Part shown: in pieces, positions 8,676-20,862 of the stretch
How the letters are laid out: each line of letters begins with the position of its first letter
Position numbering within the stretch: the first letter of the stretch is position 1
Source: Pseudomonas sp. SID14000
GTDB lineage: Bacteria > Pseudomonadota > Gammaproteobacteria > Pseudomonadales > Pseudomonadaceae
Assembly (NCBI RefSeq): GCF_002165135.1
Contig: NZ_NFZQ01000001.1
Span: 62,001-126,000, forward strand
Direction of reading: 5' to 3'
Length of the DNA stretch: 64,000 bases
The notes under the pieces: generated by a model
Told to the model about the DNA's origin: nothing
The model's database searches: none
Seen by the model: only the letters and a program-made list of their open reading frames with translations
Made by a program: the position numbers and the translations under genes

Positions 8676-10346
8676 ATGCAAACCTGGCAACAAATCTATA
8701 GTCCGCTTGGTAGTCTTGGCCTGTCCGCACTGGCGGCGGTCATTCCCATCGTCTTCTTCTTCCTTGCCCTGGCCGTGTTCCGCCTCAAAGGCCACGTGGC
8801 CGGCAGCATCACCCTCGCGCTGTCGATCCTGGTGGCAATCTTCGCCTTCCAGATGCCTGTCGACATGGCGTTCGCCGCTGCGGGTTATGGCTTCCTCTAC
8901 GGCCTCTGGCCAATTGCCTGGATCATCGTTGCCGCGGTGTTCCTGTACAAACTCACGGTCAAGAGCGGCCAGTTCGAAGTGATCCGCAGCTCGGTGCTGT
9001 CGATCACCGACGACCAGCGCCTGCAAGTACTGCTGATCGGCTTCTGCTTCGGTGCCTTCCTGGAAGGTGCGGCAGGCTTTGGTGCACCGGTGGCAATCAC
9101 TGCCGCGCTGCTGGTGGGCCTGGGCTTCAACCCGCTGTACGCCGCCGGCCTGTGCCTGATCGCAAACACCGCGCCAGTGGCCTTCGGCGCCCTGGGCATC
9201 CCGATCATCGTGGCCGGCCAGGTCACCGGCATCGACGCCTTCCACATCGGCGCCATGACCGGTCGCCAGCTGCCGCTGCTGTCGCTGTTCGTGCCGTTCT
9301 GGCTGGTGTTCATGATGGACGGCCTGCGTGGCGTGAAGGAAACCTGGCCTGCAGCCCTGGTCGCCGGCCTGAGCTTCGCCGTCACCCAGTACTTCACCTC
9401 GAACTTCATCGGCCCAGAGCTGCCGGACATCACCTCGGCCCTGGCCAGCCTGATCGCCCTGACGCTGTTCCTGAAAGTCTGGCAGCCAAAGCGTTCGTTC
9501 GCCGAAGCCAAAGGCAGCGTCGGCGCTGCTGTGGTTCAGCCAAGCGGCAGCCAGCCAAGCCCCTACAGCTTTGCCGAGATCTTCAAGGCCTGGTCGCCGT
9601 TCCTGATCCTCACCGTGCTGGTCACCATCTGGACTCTGAAACCGTTCAAGGCGGCCTTCGCCCCGGGCGGTGCCATGTACAACTTCGTGTTCAACTTCGC
9701 CATCCCGCACCTCGACCAACTGGTGATCAAGAGCGCACCGATCGTTGCCGCGCCAACCGCCATGCCAGCAGTGTTCAAGCTGGACCCGATCTCTGCCACC
9801 GGCACCGCGATCTTCCTCTCGGCGCTGATCTCCATGGCAGTGTTGAAGATCAATTTCAAAACTGGTCTGACCACTTTCAAAGAGACCTTCTGGGAGCTGC
9901 GTTGGCCCATCCTGTCGATCGGCATGGTGCTGGCCTTCGCCTTCGTCACCAACTACTCGGGCATGTCCTCGACCATGGCCCTGGTGCTGGCCGGTACCGG
10001 TGCCGCGTTCCCGTTCTTCTCGCCGTTCCTCGGCTGGCTGGGCGTGTTCCTGACAGGTTCAGACACCTCGTCCAACGCCCTGTTCAGCTCGCTGCAGGCC
10101 ACCACCGCGCACCAGATCGGGGTCAACGACACCCTGCTGGTAGCGGCCAACACCAGCGGCGGCGTGACCGGCAAGATGATCTCGCCGCAGTCGATCGCCG
10201 TGGCCTGCGCCGCTACCGGCCTGGTCGGCAAGGAATCCGACCTGTTCCGCTTCACCGTCAAGCACAGCCTGTTCTTCGCCACCATTGTCGGCCTGATCAC
10301 CCTGATCCAGGCCTACTGGCTGACCGGCATGCTGGTTCATCACTAA
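8676..10346 (+). CDS. lldP: L-lactate permease LldP
   Basis: Inner-membrane lactate/proton symporter of the LctP family. It has 556 residues with about a dozen hydrophobic segments. Family-typical stretches include [34 protein letters not shown] and [17 protein letters not shown]. It starts [20 protein letters not shown] after a purine-rich AGGGG. It is the first gene of lldP-lldD-dld and imports L- and D-lactate for the two dehydrogenases that follow. Confidence 0.97.
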   Translation: MQTWQQIYSPLGSLGLSALAAVIPIVFFFLALAVFRLKGHVAGSITLALSILVAIFAFQMPVDMAFAAAGYGFLYGLWPIAWIIVAAVFLYKLTVKSGQFEVIRSSVLSITDDQRLQVLLIGFCFGAFLEGAAGFGAPVAITAALLVGLGFNPLYAAGLCLIANTAPVAFGALGIPIIVAGQVTGIDAFHIGAMTGRQLPLLSLFVPFWLVFMMDGLRGVKETWPAALVAGLSFAVTQYFTSNFIGPELPDITSALASLIALTLFLKVWQPKRSFAEAKGSVGAAVVQPSGSQPSPYSFAEIFKAWSPFLILTVLVTIWTLKPFKAAFAPGGAMYNFVFNFAIPHLDQLVIKSAPIVAAPTAMPAVFKLDPISATGTAIFLSALISMAVLKINFKTGLTTFKETFWELRWPILSIGMVLAFAFVTNYSGMSSTMALVLAGTGAAFPFFSPFLGWLGVFLTGSDTSSNALFSSLQATTAHQIGVNDTLLVAANTSGGVTGKMISPQSIAVACAATGLVGKESDLFRFTVKHSLFFATIVGLITLIQAYWLTGMLVHH

Positions 10347-10356
10347 AGTGAAAGGG

Positions 10357-10380
10357 GCCGGGCGCCATCGCGCGCCCGGC
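10357..10380 (+). other. Intercistronic hairpin between lldP and lldD
   Basis: Stem GCCGGGCGC / GCGCCCGGC with a 6-base loop starts 11 bases after the lldP stop. There is no T-run, so it is unlikely to be a full terminator. It may stabilise the lldP message or lower downstream expression. Confidence 0.6.
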
Positions 10381-10409
10381 AATCCCCACCTGCAACGCTG
10401 CGAGAATCC

Positions 10410-11555
10410 ATGATCATTTCTGCCTCTACCGACTATCGCGCCGCGGCCCAACGCAAGCTGCCTCCCTTCCTGTTCCACTATGCCGACGGCGGCGCCTACG
10501 CCGAGCACACCCTACGCCACAACGTCTCGGACCTGGCCAGCATTGCCCTGCGTCAGCGCGTGCTGAAGAACATGTCCGAGCTCAGCCTTCAAACCAAGCT
10601 GTTCGACGAAACCCTGAGCATGCCGGTGGCCCTGGCCCCGGTCGGCCTCACCGGCATGTACGCCCGCCGTGGCGAAGTGCAGGCAGCGCGCGCGGCAGCG
10701 GCCCACGGCATTCCGTTCACCATGTCCACAGTGTCGGTGTGCCCGATCGAAGAAGTGGCACCGGCCATCGACCGGCCGATGTGGTTCCAGCTGTACGTGC
10801 TCAAGGACCGCGGTTTCATGCGCAACGCCCTGGAGCGGGCCAAGGCAGCCGGGGTCAAGACCCTGGTGTTCACCGTCGACATGCCAACCCCAGGCGCCCG
10901 CTACCGCGACGCCCACTCTGGCATGAGCGGCAAGAACGGCCCGCTGCGCCGCGTGCTGCAAGCCATGACCCACCCCGAGTGGGCGTGGGATGTCGGCGTG
11001 ATGGGCCGCCCACACGACCTGGGCAACATTTCCACCTACCGTGGCAACCCCACGGGCCTTGCCGACTACATCGGCTGGCTGGCTAACAACTTCGACCCGT
11101 CGATCTCCTGGAAAGACCTGGAGTGGATTCGCGACTTCTGGGACGGCCCGATGATCATCAAGGGCATCCTCGATGCCGATGACGCCCGCGATGCGGTCAG
11201 GTTCGGTGCCGACGGCATCGTCGTGTCCAACCACGGTGGCCGCCAGCTCGACGGCGTGCTGTCCAGCGCCCGCGCCCTGCCGGCGATTGCCGATGCGGTC
11301 AAAGGTGACCTGAAGATCCTCGCCGACTCCGGCATCCGCAGCGGCCTCGACGTGGTGCGCATGATCGCCCTGGGCGCTGATACCGTACTGATCGGCCGCG
11401 CCTTCCTTTACGCGCTTGCCGTGCACGGCCAGGCCGGGGTGAAGAACCTGCTGGAGCTGTTCGAGAAGGAAATGCGTGTGGCCATGGTGCTGACCGGGGC
11501 CAAGTCGATCAGCGAAATCACCCGCGACTCGCTGGTACGCGAACTGGGCGCCTGA
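10410..11555 (+). CDS. lldD: FMN-dependent L-lactate dehydrogenase LldD
   Basis: Oxidises L-lactate to pyruvate and passes electrons to the quinone pool at the inner membrane. It has 381 residues in the FMN-dependent alpha-hydroxyacid dehydrogenase family. The active-site motif SNHGGRQLD places the catalytic base at His275 and Arg278 beside it, the same number as in E. coli LldD. Other conserved parts are [19 protein letters not shown] and [19 protein letters not shown] (FMN phosphate binding). It lies 63 bases after lldP and 75 bases before the D-lactate dehydrogenase. Confidence 0.97.
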   Translation: MIISASTDYRAAAQRKLPPFLFHYADGGAYAEHTLRHNVSDLASIALRQRVLKNMSELSLQTKLFDETLSMPVALAPVGLTGMYARRGEVQAARAAAAHGIPFTMSTVSVCPIEEVAPAIDRPMWFQLYVLKDRGFMRNALERAKAAGVKTLVFTVDMPTPGARYRDAHSGMSGKNGPLRRVLQAMTHPEWAWDVGVMGRPHDLGNISTYRGNPTGLADYIGWLANNFDPSISWKDLEWIRDFWDGPMIIKGILDADDARDAVRFGADGIVVSNHGGRQLDGVLSSARALPAIADAVKGDLKILADSGIRSGLDVVRMIALGADTVLIGRAFLYALAVHGQAGVKNLLELFEKEMRVAMVLTGAKSISEITRDSLVRELGA

Positions 11556-11630
11556 ACGCCCGCAAGAACGACCGCCTGATTGACCCGGGGTATGCGGCGC
11601 ACAGACGCCACGACCCCGCGAGGAGACTGC

Positions 11631-14441
<2,811 letters not shown>

Positions 14442-14465
14442 CCGTTCAAGGCAAGATCTGACGGC

Positions 14466-14556
14466 TACCGCTCCCACAGTTACAGCGCCGGCTTTGGGCC
14501 ACGCCGTACCTGTAGGAGCGGCTTCAGCCGCGAACACCGGCAAAGCCGGTGCCATC
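14466..14556. repeat. REP element pair, variant type
   Basis: A partial inverted copy (ACCGCTCCCACAGTTACAGC region) is followed by CCTGTAGGAGCGGCTTCAGC-CGCGAACACCGG at 14509-14540. The unit has TAG in place of TGG after CCTG and an associated small hairpin CCGGCAAAGCCGG. It lies between the D-lactate dehydrogenase and the small secreted protein. Confidence 0.7.
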
Positions 14557-14642
14557 CCCCCGGCATCCCGATTGAACCCCCGCCAATCCTCCACAGTCCA
14601 TCCTTACAGGCCCACCTTCCAGAGGCCCAGAAGGAGACTCCC

Positions 14643-14939
14643 ATGAAAGGTACCGCGCTTTCGGCCCTGTTCGCGGCCGCCACCCTGCTGGCTTCCCCGG
14701 TGTTTGCCGCCGAAGACCTGTGCACCGCCAACCTGCAGAAGATCGACGACAGCATGGCCACCGCTGGCGCCACCTCCGAGGGCCTGGACAAGGCCATCAC
14801 CGAGCACGTCGACAAAGCCAAGGCTGCCCAGGCCGCAGGCGACACCAAGGAATGCATCGCGATCACCAGCAAAGTGCTGGAACGCCTGGAGAAAACCGAG
14901 AAAGGCAGCGGCACCAGCGGCGGCGGCAGCGGCGCGTGA
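14643..14939 (+). CDS. Small secreted (periplasmic) protein of unknown function
   Basis: A 98-residue protein with a clear Sec signal peptide (MKGTALSALFAAATLLASPV, cleavage near residue 22, FA-AED). The mature part has two cysteines (Cys27 and one near residue 73 in KECIAITS) that could form a disulphide. It is mainly helical (EHVDKAKAAQAAGDTKE) and ends in a Gly/Ser-rich tail. AGGAG precedes the start. I do not recognise a function. It lies immediately upstream of ssrA. Confidence 0.8.
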   Translation: MKGTALSALFAAATLLASPVFAAEDLCTANLQKIDDSMATAGATSEGLDKAITEHVDKAKAAQAAGDTKECIAITSKVLERLEKTEKGSGTSGGGSGA

Positions 14940-14967
14940 GGCCAGAGGCGGGCGATCGGGCCAGCTG

Positions 14968-14996
14968 TCGACGTCGCCCGCACAATGGCGTATACT
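14968..14996 (+). promoter_or_regulatory. Promoter of ssrA
   Basis: -35 TCGACG (14968-14973), a 17-base spacer and -10 TATACT (14991-14996), about 43 bases upstream of the mature tmRNA 5' end. This leaves a short 5' leader for RNase P processing. Confidence 0.6.
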
Positions 14997-15038
14997 CGGC
15001 CTCACGTACCGTAAGGTGCGGTAGCCAAGAGCTAGTGT

Positions 15039-15437
15039 GGGGCCGATTAGGATTCGACGCCGGTAGCGAAACTCTAGGTGCATGCCGAGTTGGTAACAGA
15101 ACTCGTAAATCCACTGTTGCAACTTTTATAGTTGCCAATGACGATAACTACGGCGCGGAGTTCAAGCTGGCCGCTTAATGCGGTCTCTTGACCCGTTGCT
15201 TCTGGTAGCTTCGGCTCCAGCAATCACTAGGGGATGCCTGTAAACCCGAACTGATTGTCATACAGAACAGGATCGTCGCGTAGCACGTTGTGGGCGAAGT
15301 GACTAAAACTTACACAACTCATCCAAAGCACCCTGCCCGTCGGGCGGCTGCGGATTAAATCAGTAGACACGGCTAAGCATGTAGTACCGACAGCGGAGTA
15401 CTGGCGGACGGGGGTTCAAATCCCCCCGGCTCCACCA
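15039..15437 (+). ncRNA. ssrA: Transfer-messenger RNA (tmRNA)
   Basis: Rescues stalled ribosomes with SmpB. The 5' end GGGGCCGATTAGGATTCGAC pairs with the 3' end CGGCTCC-ACCA to form the tRNA-like acceptor stem. The T-arm GGGGGTTCAAATCCCCCC is intact. The tag reading frame at 15134-15178 encodes ANDDNYGAEFKLAA then TAA, ending in the usual protease-recognised LAA. Length is about 399 bases. The 3' end is the attachment site of the island that begins at 15438, and integration has kept the tmRNA intact. Confidence 0.98.
15415..15437 (+). other. Left attachment site (attL) in the 3' end of ssrA
   Basis: The last 23 bases of ssrA, TTCAAATCCCCCCGGCTCCA plus CCA, recur in imperfect form at 29153-29174 (TTCAGATTCCCCCGGCCCAC plus CA), with two substitutions and one missing base. 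The tyrosine integrase gene begins about 110 bases inside. Confidence 0.85.
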
Positions 15438-15449
15438 CCTTCCTTACAC

Positions 15450-15471
15450 AAGCCCCATTTTATGGGGCTTT
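15450..15471 (+). terminator. Island-borne terminator downstream of ssrA
   Basis: Stem AAGCCCCAT / ATGGGGCTT with a 3-base loop, followed by TTTGTG, begins 13 bases after the tmRNA CCA. It appears to replace the native terminator moved to 29188-29211 by integration, so tmRNA transcription still ends. Confidence 0.75.
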
Positions 15472-15549
15472 GTGCTATCTGGCCCTTGCATTTTTGCCGG
15501 TGTGCCACTGAGGTGTCACAATCCTGTGGGGCATCACTCGGTGCCTAGC

Positions 15550-17388
15550 ATGAAACCATCCCCTTCCTACCTGACGCTTAACCGTCACGGAACGTTCTAC
15601 TTCCGTATTGTCATCCCCTGTTCTCTGCGTATGCTGTTTAACGGACAGCGCGAGATCAGACGAACCCTGAAAACCGACAGGCGTCGCTTGGCCCAAAAAC
15701 GAGCACGGCAGTTTGTAGCGAGGTTTGAGTCAGCTTTTGACAAGGTGGTTAGCGTGATGGAACGAGATGAGCTTGGCCTTTCTGAGGCCGATTACAAAGA
15801 GATTTTGGAACTGCTTCCTACGATGGAGCGACTTCCAGATTTCTCTAGCCCTAAGGATGACAGCCACCCCGCTGAGCCCATCCTTTCGAACGAAGAATTA
15901 GAGGCTCGACAACGCCGGAGAGAAGTGGCACGACTCTTGACCGGGGCCTATGGCCGTCCTATTCCGCACGAACATGAGGCATTGGCGAAGCAATTATTGG
16001 AGCTTTCCAAACCCTATCTAGCAACCGAACTACGCGCGGTACTACCAAAGCTTCGGGATGAACTGGTGCTCCGCAAGCTCTCTCCAGTTGGTGGCCGAGT
16101 CGATGCAGAAGAAAAGCGCCAGCCGTTACCAAGCCATGATCCGGCAATGGCTGACTGGACCCTTTATCAGGTATGGGAGCACCAGTTGGCACGAGACAGG
16201 GCTGACACCTCGTCTAGAGGCGGGCAGGCGAACCATGGCGGCACCCTGGAGGAAAGAGAGCGCCGGGCCAGGGTTATGACCGTCCTCACCCAGCACAAGC
16301 CCGTATGCAAGCTGAGCAAACAGGACTGGCAAGCTGCTTACGATGCTGCTCGTAAGGTGAAAGCTGGCGCGACGGCCTCCATAGCCCCATCTCCGACCGC
16401 GCTCAATGAGATTCTGACAGACGACCCAGGACAGATGACAGGACACGAGCGCGTGAGCGCCCTCATCGCATCAATGAAGCAGATACAGAACCATGCCAGA
16501 TTCATTGATCTGACATCGGTCAGAGTAGATGACTTGATCATCAAGCCAGTACAGAGGAGAGAGAACGAACGCAGTCGTGACGGTGTGCCTTTCTCCCCTG
16601 ATGAGGTCGAAGCGATTTTCTCTGGATTTATCTACCAAGGCCCTCTGCCTAAGGACCGAACCAAGGCATATCCGTTTTGGTTTTGGATTCCATTGGTGGC
16701 TTATTTCACTGGTGCCCGTACCAATGAGATCGCTCAGCTCGATACCGCCGACATCAGGGAAGTTGGCGGGCATCCATGCTTCGACTTCTGCGCCGACGAC
16801 CCAAAGGTTCCCGAAGCAAAGCGGATTAAAACAGGCGAAGCCCGACAGGTACCTATTCACCCACGCCTGATTGAGCTGGGTTTCCTTGCATATGTAGATA
16901 GCCAGCGGCGCGCCAAGCAGAAGAAACTGTTCGGCGACGGCCTCACTTATCTTCGTCCACGAAACAACGATACTGAACACAATAAGGAAGGCTGGGCAAA
17001 GAGCGCCGGAAAATTCTTCAATGAGAAACCAAAAGGCTATTTGGTCTCTATTGGTGTTCACGTGCCCCACGATGGTAAAAGCCTGTACTCGTTCCGGCAT
17101 ACGCTGGAAACCAACCTATGTAATGTCAAGCGGGATGGTAAAGAACTGGACCAATCGATTATTGACGCAATAGTTGGACACGCTCCTGAAACCATTGCTG
17201 GCAAGCACTATGACGAAGGCCCCACGATTGAGCAAATGCTGTCCGCCTTGCGACTCCTGCCGATACCTGAAGCTATACAGAAACTCATTAGCTATCAGGT
17301 CAACTTTATTGAGCGGACTGGTGAAACCTTGACAAAGAGCATTGAAAGCCATCGACGAAAGCATATACGGCTCGCCCAACACCATTAA
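15550..17388 (+). CDS. Tyrosine recombinase (island integrase)
   Basis: Integrase that probably catalyses insertion of the island into ssrA. The ATG at 15550 (MKPSPSYLTLNRHGTFYFRI) gives 612 residues; a longer frame would begin inside the terminator region. An N-terminal SAM-like arm/core-binding part is followed by the catalytic domain. Catalytic residues are recognisable: Arg in FTGARTNEIAQLDTADI, the His/Arg pair in LYSFRHTLETNL, His in IVGHAPETIAGKH, and the nucleophile Tyr in GKHYDEGP. The gene directly abuts the attachment site, as in other site-specific islands. Confidence 0.95.
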   Translation: MKPSPSYLTLNRHGTFYFRIVIPCSLRMLFNGQREIRRTLKTDRRRLAQKRARQFVARFESAFDKVVSVMERDELGLSEADYKEILELLPTMERLPDFSSPKDDSHPAEPILSNEELEARQRRREVARLLTGAYGRPIPHEHEALAKQLLELSKPYLATELRAVLPKLRDELVLRKLSPVGGRVDAEEKRQPLPSHDPAMADWTLYQVWEHQLARDRADTSSRGGQANHGGTLEERERRARVMTVLTQHKPVCKLSKQDWQAAYDAARKVKAGATASIAPSPTALNEILTDDPGQMTGHERVSALIASMKQIQNHARFIDLTSVRVDDLIIKPVQRRENERSRDGVPFSPDEVEAIFSGFIYQGPLPKDRTKAYPFWFWIPLVAYFTGARTNEIAQLDTADIREVGGHPCFDFCADDPKVPEAKRIKTGEARQVPIHPRLIELGFLAYVDSQRRAKQKKLFGDGLTYLRPRNNDTEHNKEGWAKSAGKFFNEKPKGYLVSIGVHVPHDGKSLYSFRHTLETNLCNVKRDGKELDQSIIDAIVGHAPETIAGKHYDEGPTIEQMLSALRLLPIPEAIQKLISYQVNFIERTGETLTKSIESHRRKHIRLAQHH

Positions 17389-17477
17389 TAGCCTACGAAA
17401 CTCCCCAAAGTGAAGGTAAGGCAGCGTTAAAAATAGCAGATTAACAACAATGAAATTAAGCGCTTAGGGATAAAAAT

Positions 17478-19319
17478 ATGCAGCAGGAAATTTTTCCTGA
17501 AACGGACGATCACGCCGCCCCTACATCTGACGAGAGCACCATAGCCAACAACATAGACTTGTTAATATCTGCGATACAGGACAGTAAAACACTTTCCAAC
17601 AACAGAAATGTCCGAGCAAAACTTCGACAACTTTTCGAGGAATGTAAAGAGAAAAACATAATCAAAGACCATGAAAACGACTCGTTAGAGCTGCTAGCAT
17701 TCGCAATTAAAGCTGATGCCGTCTTACAGCATTTGAACCAAGACATGCGCGATGACTGGTTCGTAGATGTCATCCAGCACAGAGATCTATTCGCGAGCAA
17801 AACTGAACTATATGAGACCTTAAAAAACCTACTTTCCGAAGACAACGGCAGATATCTAGGCAGCGAAAGAAAGGCATACGACATTCCCAAAAAGGGATTA
17901 GGGATCAGATATTCTCTAGAAACCGATTTTTACGATCGCTTTATATATCAGGCAATTTGCTCATACCTAATGCCATTCTTTGACCCCTTGCTCTCGCACA
18001 GAGTTCTAGGTCATCGATACAACAAAAATCGCAACTCAGAAAGGTATATATTTAAAAATCGAATCGAGCTCTGGAAAACCTTTGAGGGAGTAACCAAGAC
18101 AGCGCTTCACAACAACCAGGCCCTCTTAGTTACGGACCTCCTTAATTATTTTGAAAACATCTCAATCGACTCTGTAAGAACGGCTTTCGATGGACTAATT
18201 GAACGAGCGCATGCAACGGGACCTGAAAAATCACTCATACGAAATGCAGTACAAACGCTCTGCGAGTTATTAGCCCGCTGGGGTTACAACAACCGGCATG
18301 GTCTTCCTCAAAACAGAGATGCCTCTTCTTTTATTGCCAACATTGTTCTCAACTCTGTTGATCAGGCCATGGTTAAACTGGGGCACGACTATTACAGATA
18401 CGTCGATGACATTAGAATAATTTGCGCCACACCGCGCTCAGCCAAAAAAGCACTAACCGAGCTAATCAATCAGCTCCGAACGATCGGAATGAACATAAAT
18501 TCCAGCAAAACAATAATTTTAACAGGCAGCAGTTCAGAAGCAGAGATTTTCGAAAGTTTCCCAACAGCAGACGACCGCACACTCACGATTGATAGCATGT
18601 GGAGTTCGAGAAGCAGAAGAGTGATTGCTCGCTCTGCAAAGTATATATATGAGTTATTGAAGGACTGCATTAACCAGAAGCAAACCCAATCAAGACAATT
18701 TAGATTTGCCGTCAACAGGCTCATACAGTTGGCCGAAGCAAACCTATTCGACATACATACAGCCATAGCAACTGACCTGAAACAATTGCTCATTGAAACA
18801 CTTGAAGACCACGCAGCCTCCACAGATCAGTACTGTCGCATCCTCGGTGCGTTAGGCCTCAATGATCAAGAATTAGAACAAATATCAGGACATCTCAGCG
18901 ACTTTGAAAAGTCTATTCACTCTTGGCAAAACTTCCACCTATGGCTACTCCTAGCAAAACAACGATTCAAGAATGACCGATTGTTAGACCTTGCCTTGGA
19001 TAGAATTCAAGCTGACATTCTTCAACCCGAAGTACCCGCAATCTTTATCTACCTCCGCTGCGTAGACGAAAGCTCTAAACTTGTGCCAATAATCCCTAAT
19101 TTCAAATCAACATGGCCTTACTATCATCAGCGAAACTTCCTCCTTGCGACCAGCGATTTTGACAAGGACCTGCTTAAACCACTGATACCTGAGATTTCGA
19201 CGAAGCTCAAAAGAACCGCTACTCGTGCCAAGCCTTATTTCAACAACGGCATACCTCTCACGGAGAGAGAGCCCAGAAGCCCCCTGGAACTTTACGAAGA
19301 AATCAGCCCATATGACTAG
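17478..19319 (+). CDS. Reverse transcriptase (UG/Abi-like), paired with a PolA-like protein
   Basis: RNA-directed DNA polymerase of 613 residues. RT motifs are in order: block 1-2 at about 136-170 (IPKKGLGIRYSLETDFYDRF), motif A at 215-229 (VTDLLNYFENIS, Asp220), motif B at 274-295 (HGLPQNRDASSFIANIVLNS), motif C YVDD at 308-311, and IGMNINSSKT at 336-345. There is no group II intron maturase/HNH domain. Residues 355-613 are mostly helical and could be a HEAT-like domain as in UG/Abi-type RTs. The N-terminal 130 residues are unrecognised. The stop overlaps the start of the next gene by eight bases (ATGACTAG), so the two are translationally coupled. AT-rich codon use unlike the chromosome indicates transfer. 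Antiphage defence is the likely role by analogy, not shown. Confidence 0.93.
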   Translation: MQQEIFPETDDHAAPTSDESTIANNIDLLISAIQDSKTLSNNRNVRAKLRQLFEECKEKNIIKDHENDSLELLAFAIKADAVLQHLNQDMRDDWFVDVIQHRDLFASKTELYETLKNLLSEDNGRYLGSERKAYDIPKKGLGIRYSLETDFYDRFIYQAICSYLMPFFDPLLSHRVLGHRYNKNRNSERYIFKNRIELWKTFEGVTKTALHNNQALLVTDLLNYFENISIDSVRTAFDGLIERAHATGPEKSLIRNAVQTLCELLARWGYNNRHGLPQNRDASSFIANIVLNSVDQAMVKLGHDYYRYVDDIRIICATPRSAKKALTELINQLRTIGMNINSSKTIILTGSSSEAEIFESFPTADDRTLTIDSMWSSRSRRVIARSAKYIYELLKDCINQKQTQSRQFRFAVNRLIQLAEANLFDIHTAIATDLKQLLIETLEDHAASTDQYCRILGALGLNDQELEQISGHLSDFEKSIHSWQNFHLWLLLAKQRFKNDRLLDLALDRIQADILQPEVPAIFIYLRCVDESSKLVPIIPNFKSTWPYYHQRNFLLATSDFDKDLLKPLIPEISTKLKRTATRAKPYFNNGIPLTEREPRSPLELYEEISPYD

Positions 19320-20862
19320 AATAAAAAAAGCCCTCATATTTATCCGTGATTATACCGACCAGGGAAATGATCAATTTTTCCTTTGGTGTGAAAATACCCT
19401 CATCAATGTTTCTGCAAACCAGCTAGTTCAAGAAGATGCGGAAATCATTTGCCATGACTATTGGCTCATTGCACCCGGAATCTTTAAAGCAACACAAAAA
19501 CTACCTACAACAGTCACAGACCTTGAGGAGTTAAGAATTTCTTCATCGGGCAGAAGACGAGATCGCGAGACTAGAGAAAAAATAGACATTTCTAAATCAT
19601 TAGGCGACTTTGTTGATAGCGAGGCAATCCTACGCTACCTAGCCATATTCAATAGAAAAGCACCTCTCGACGAGGCGTTGCTATCAATTATTGGAGAGGG
19701 ATTACTTAGCTGCTCTGAAAAAATAGAAGCCGATGCAAAGAAGGAAAACGAGTGGGACCGTTTTGTACAAATAGAACGTCCGGTAGCGAACTATCTCATT
19801 TGCGCTGCTGCCACCGGCATTGCAATCAACACCGACAAACTAAGAGAACACAAAGAAAAAATAGAATTTGATTACTACATGGCTTTAAAAAAATTCTCAT
19901 CTGACTACGATGTTCCTCTTGAGCTCCCATCAGACGGGGACATAATTTCCCGACTAGAACCATTAGGCTATGACTTCTCCGGCGTGAATGTCGATTACGT
20001 ACTTAATTTTGTACCAATGCGCGACAACTATGCAGAGGACCTACTCTACTTACGAAAAATATCAAAATCCAGGAAAGTCCTAGCCGCCATCCCTCTAAGT
20101 CAAAAAAGAATTTTTCCTATAGTTGATTGCTTCGGCTCTATAACATCCCGAATATACTTCAAAGACCCATCACTTCAGAATTTAGCAAAGAAACACAGGG
20201 ACATCCTTACGCCAGATGCAGGCAGAAAATTCTCTTATGTAGATTACGATCAATATGAAGCAGGCATAATGGCAGCACTATCAGGAGACCCTTTACTTAC
20301 ACAACTATATGCTGATGGCGACCTTTATGAAAAAGTGGCTGACTGTATATTCCAAGACAAAAACAAACGAAAGGAAGCCAAGCGCCTTTTCCTATCCTAT
20401 GCCTACGGGATGAAAAATAAACATTTGATCGATGCTGCCTTTGGGTACGGTGCTGATCGACGCGCCACAAAAGATTTTTTCACCCAATTCAAAACTTTCG
20501 AAGAATGGAAAGCGTCAATACACTTACACTTCGAAAGTAATCAACGAGTCGGCACTGCTCTAGGAAACCACCTTCAGCGCATTCGCACGGGCCCCTTGAG
20601 CGAAAAGGAAAAGAGGTCGGCTATAAGCCAAATGGTCCAAGGTACGGCTTCACTCATATTCAAAAAAGCGTTACTTCAACTTCGCACAGAGACAAACCTC
20701 AGCTTAAAGGTCCCTATGCATGATGCAGCCCTCTTTGAGCACTCCGAAACATATAACACTCAAATTGTGACTGAAATATTCAGCAATACCATGACCGAAC
20801 ATTTTGGAGGAAAGGTCGTGGGCAAGGCTTCCCTTAGCCAGTTCTCTACAAATGATAACTGA
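19312..20862 (+). CDS. Family A DNA polymerase-like protein, partner of the reverse transcriptase
   Basis: A 516-residue protein whose C-terminal two-fifths match the Pol I palm and fingers. Motif A is FSYVDYDQYEAGIMAALSGD with Asp311. Motif B is RKEAKRLFLSYAYGM, with Arg353, Lys357 and Tyr365 aligning to Klenow Arg754, Lys758 and Tyr766, but Leu361 at the Phe762 position. Motif C is VPMHDAALFE, with His470-Asp471 kept and the following acid (Klenow Glu883) replaced by Ala472. NLAKKHRDILTPDAGRKF is the usual stretch before motif A. The N-terminal 260 residues show no clear 3'-5' or 5'-3' exonuclease motifs. The start ATG lies inside the end of the RT gene, so the pair is one operon. Confidence 0.9.
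   Translation: MTRIKKALIFIRDYTDQGNDQFFLWCENTLINVSANQLVQEDAEIICHDYWLIAPGIFKATQKLPTTVTDLEELRISSSGRRRDRETREKIDISKSLGDFVDSEAILRYLAIFNRKAPLDEALLSIIGEGLLSCSEKIEADAKKENEWDRFVQIERPVANYLICAAATGIAINTDKLREHKEKIEFDYYMALKKFSSDYDVPLELPSDGDIISRLEPLGYDFSGVNVDYVLNFVPMRDNYAEDLLYLRKISKSRKVLAAIPLSQKRIFPIVDCFGSITSRIYFKDPSLQNLAKKHRDILTPDAGRKFSYVDYDQYEAGIMAALSGDPLLTQLYADGDLYEKVADCIFQDKNKRKEAKRLFLSYAYGMKNKHLIDAAFGYGADRRATKDFFTQFKTFEEWKASIHLHFESNQRVGTALGNHLQRIRTGPLSEKEKRSAISQMVQGTASLIFKKALLQLRTETNLSLKVPMHDAALFEHSETYNTQIVTEIFSNTMTEHFGGKVVGKASLSQFSTNDN

Noticed and set aside
10357..10380. Terminator between lldP and lldD
   Set aside because: A good stem but no T-run, and lldD and the D-lactate dehydrogenase appear to depend on the lldP promoter; listed as an intercistronic hairpin.
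17478..19319. RT as part of a group II intron or a retron
   Set aside because: No maturase X or HNH domain, no domain V-like RNA, and no msr/msd inverted repeats next to the gene; the helical C-terminus and PolA partner fit UG/Abi-like RTs better.
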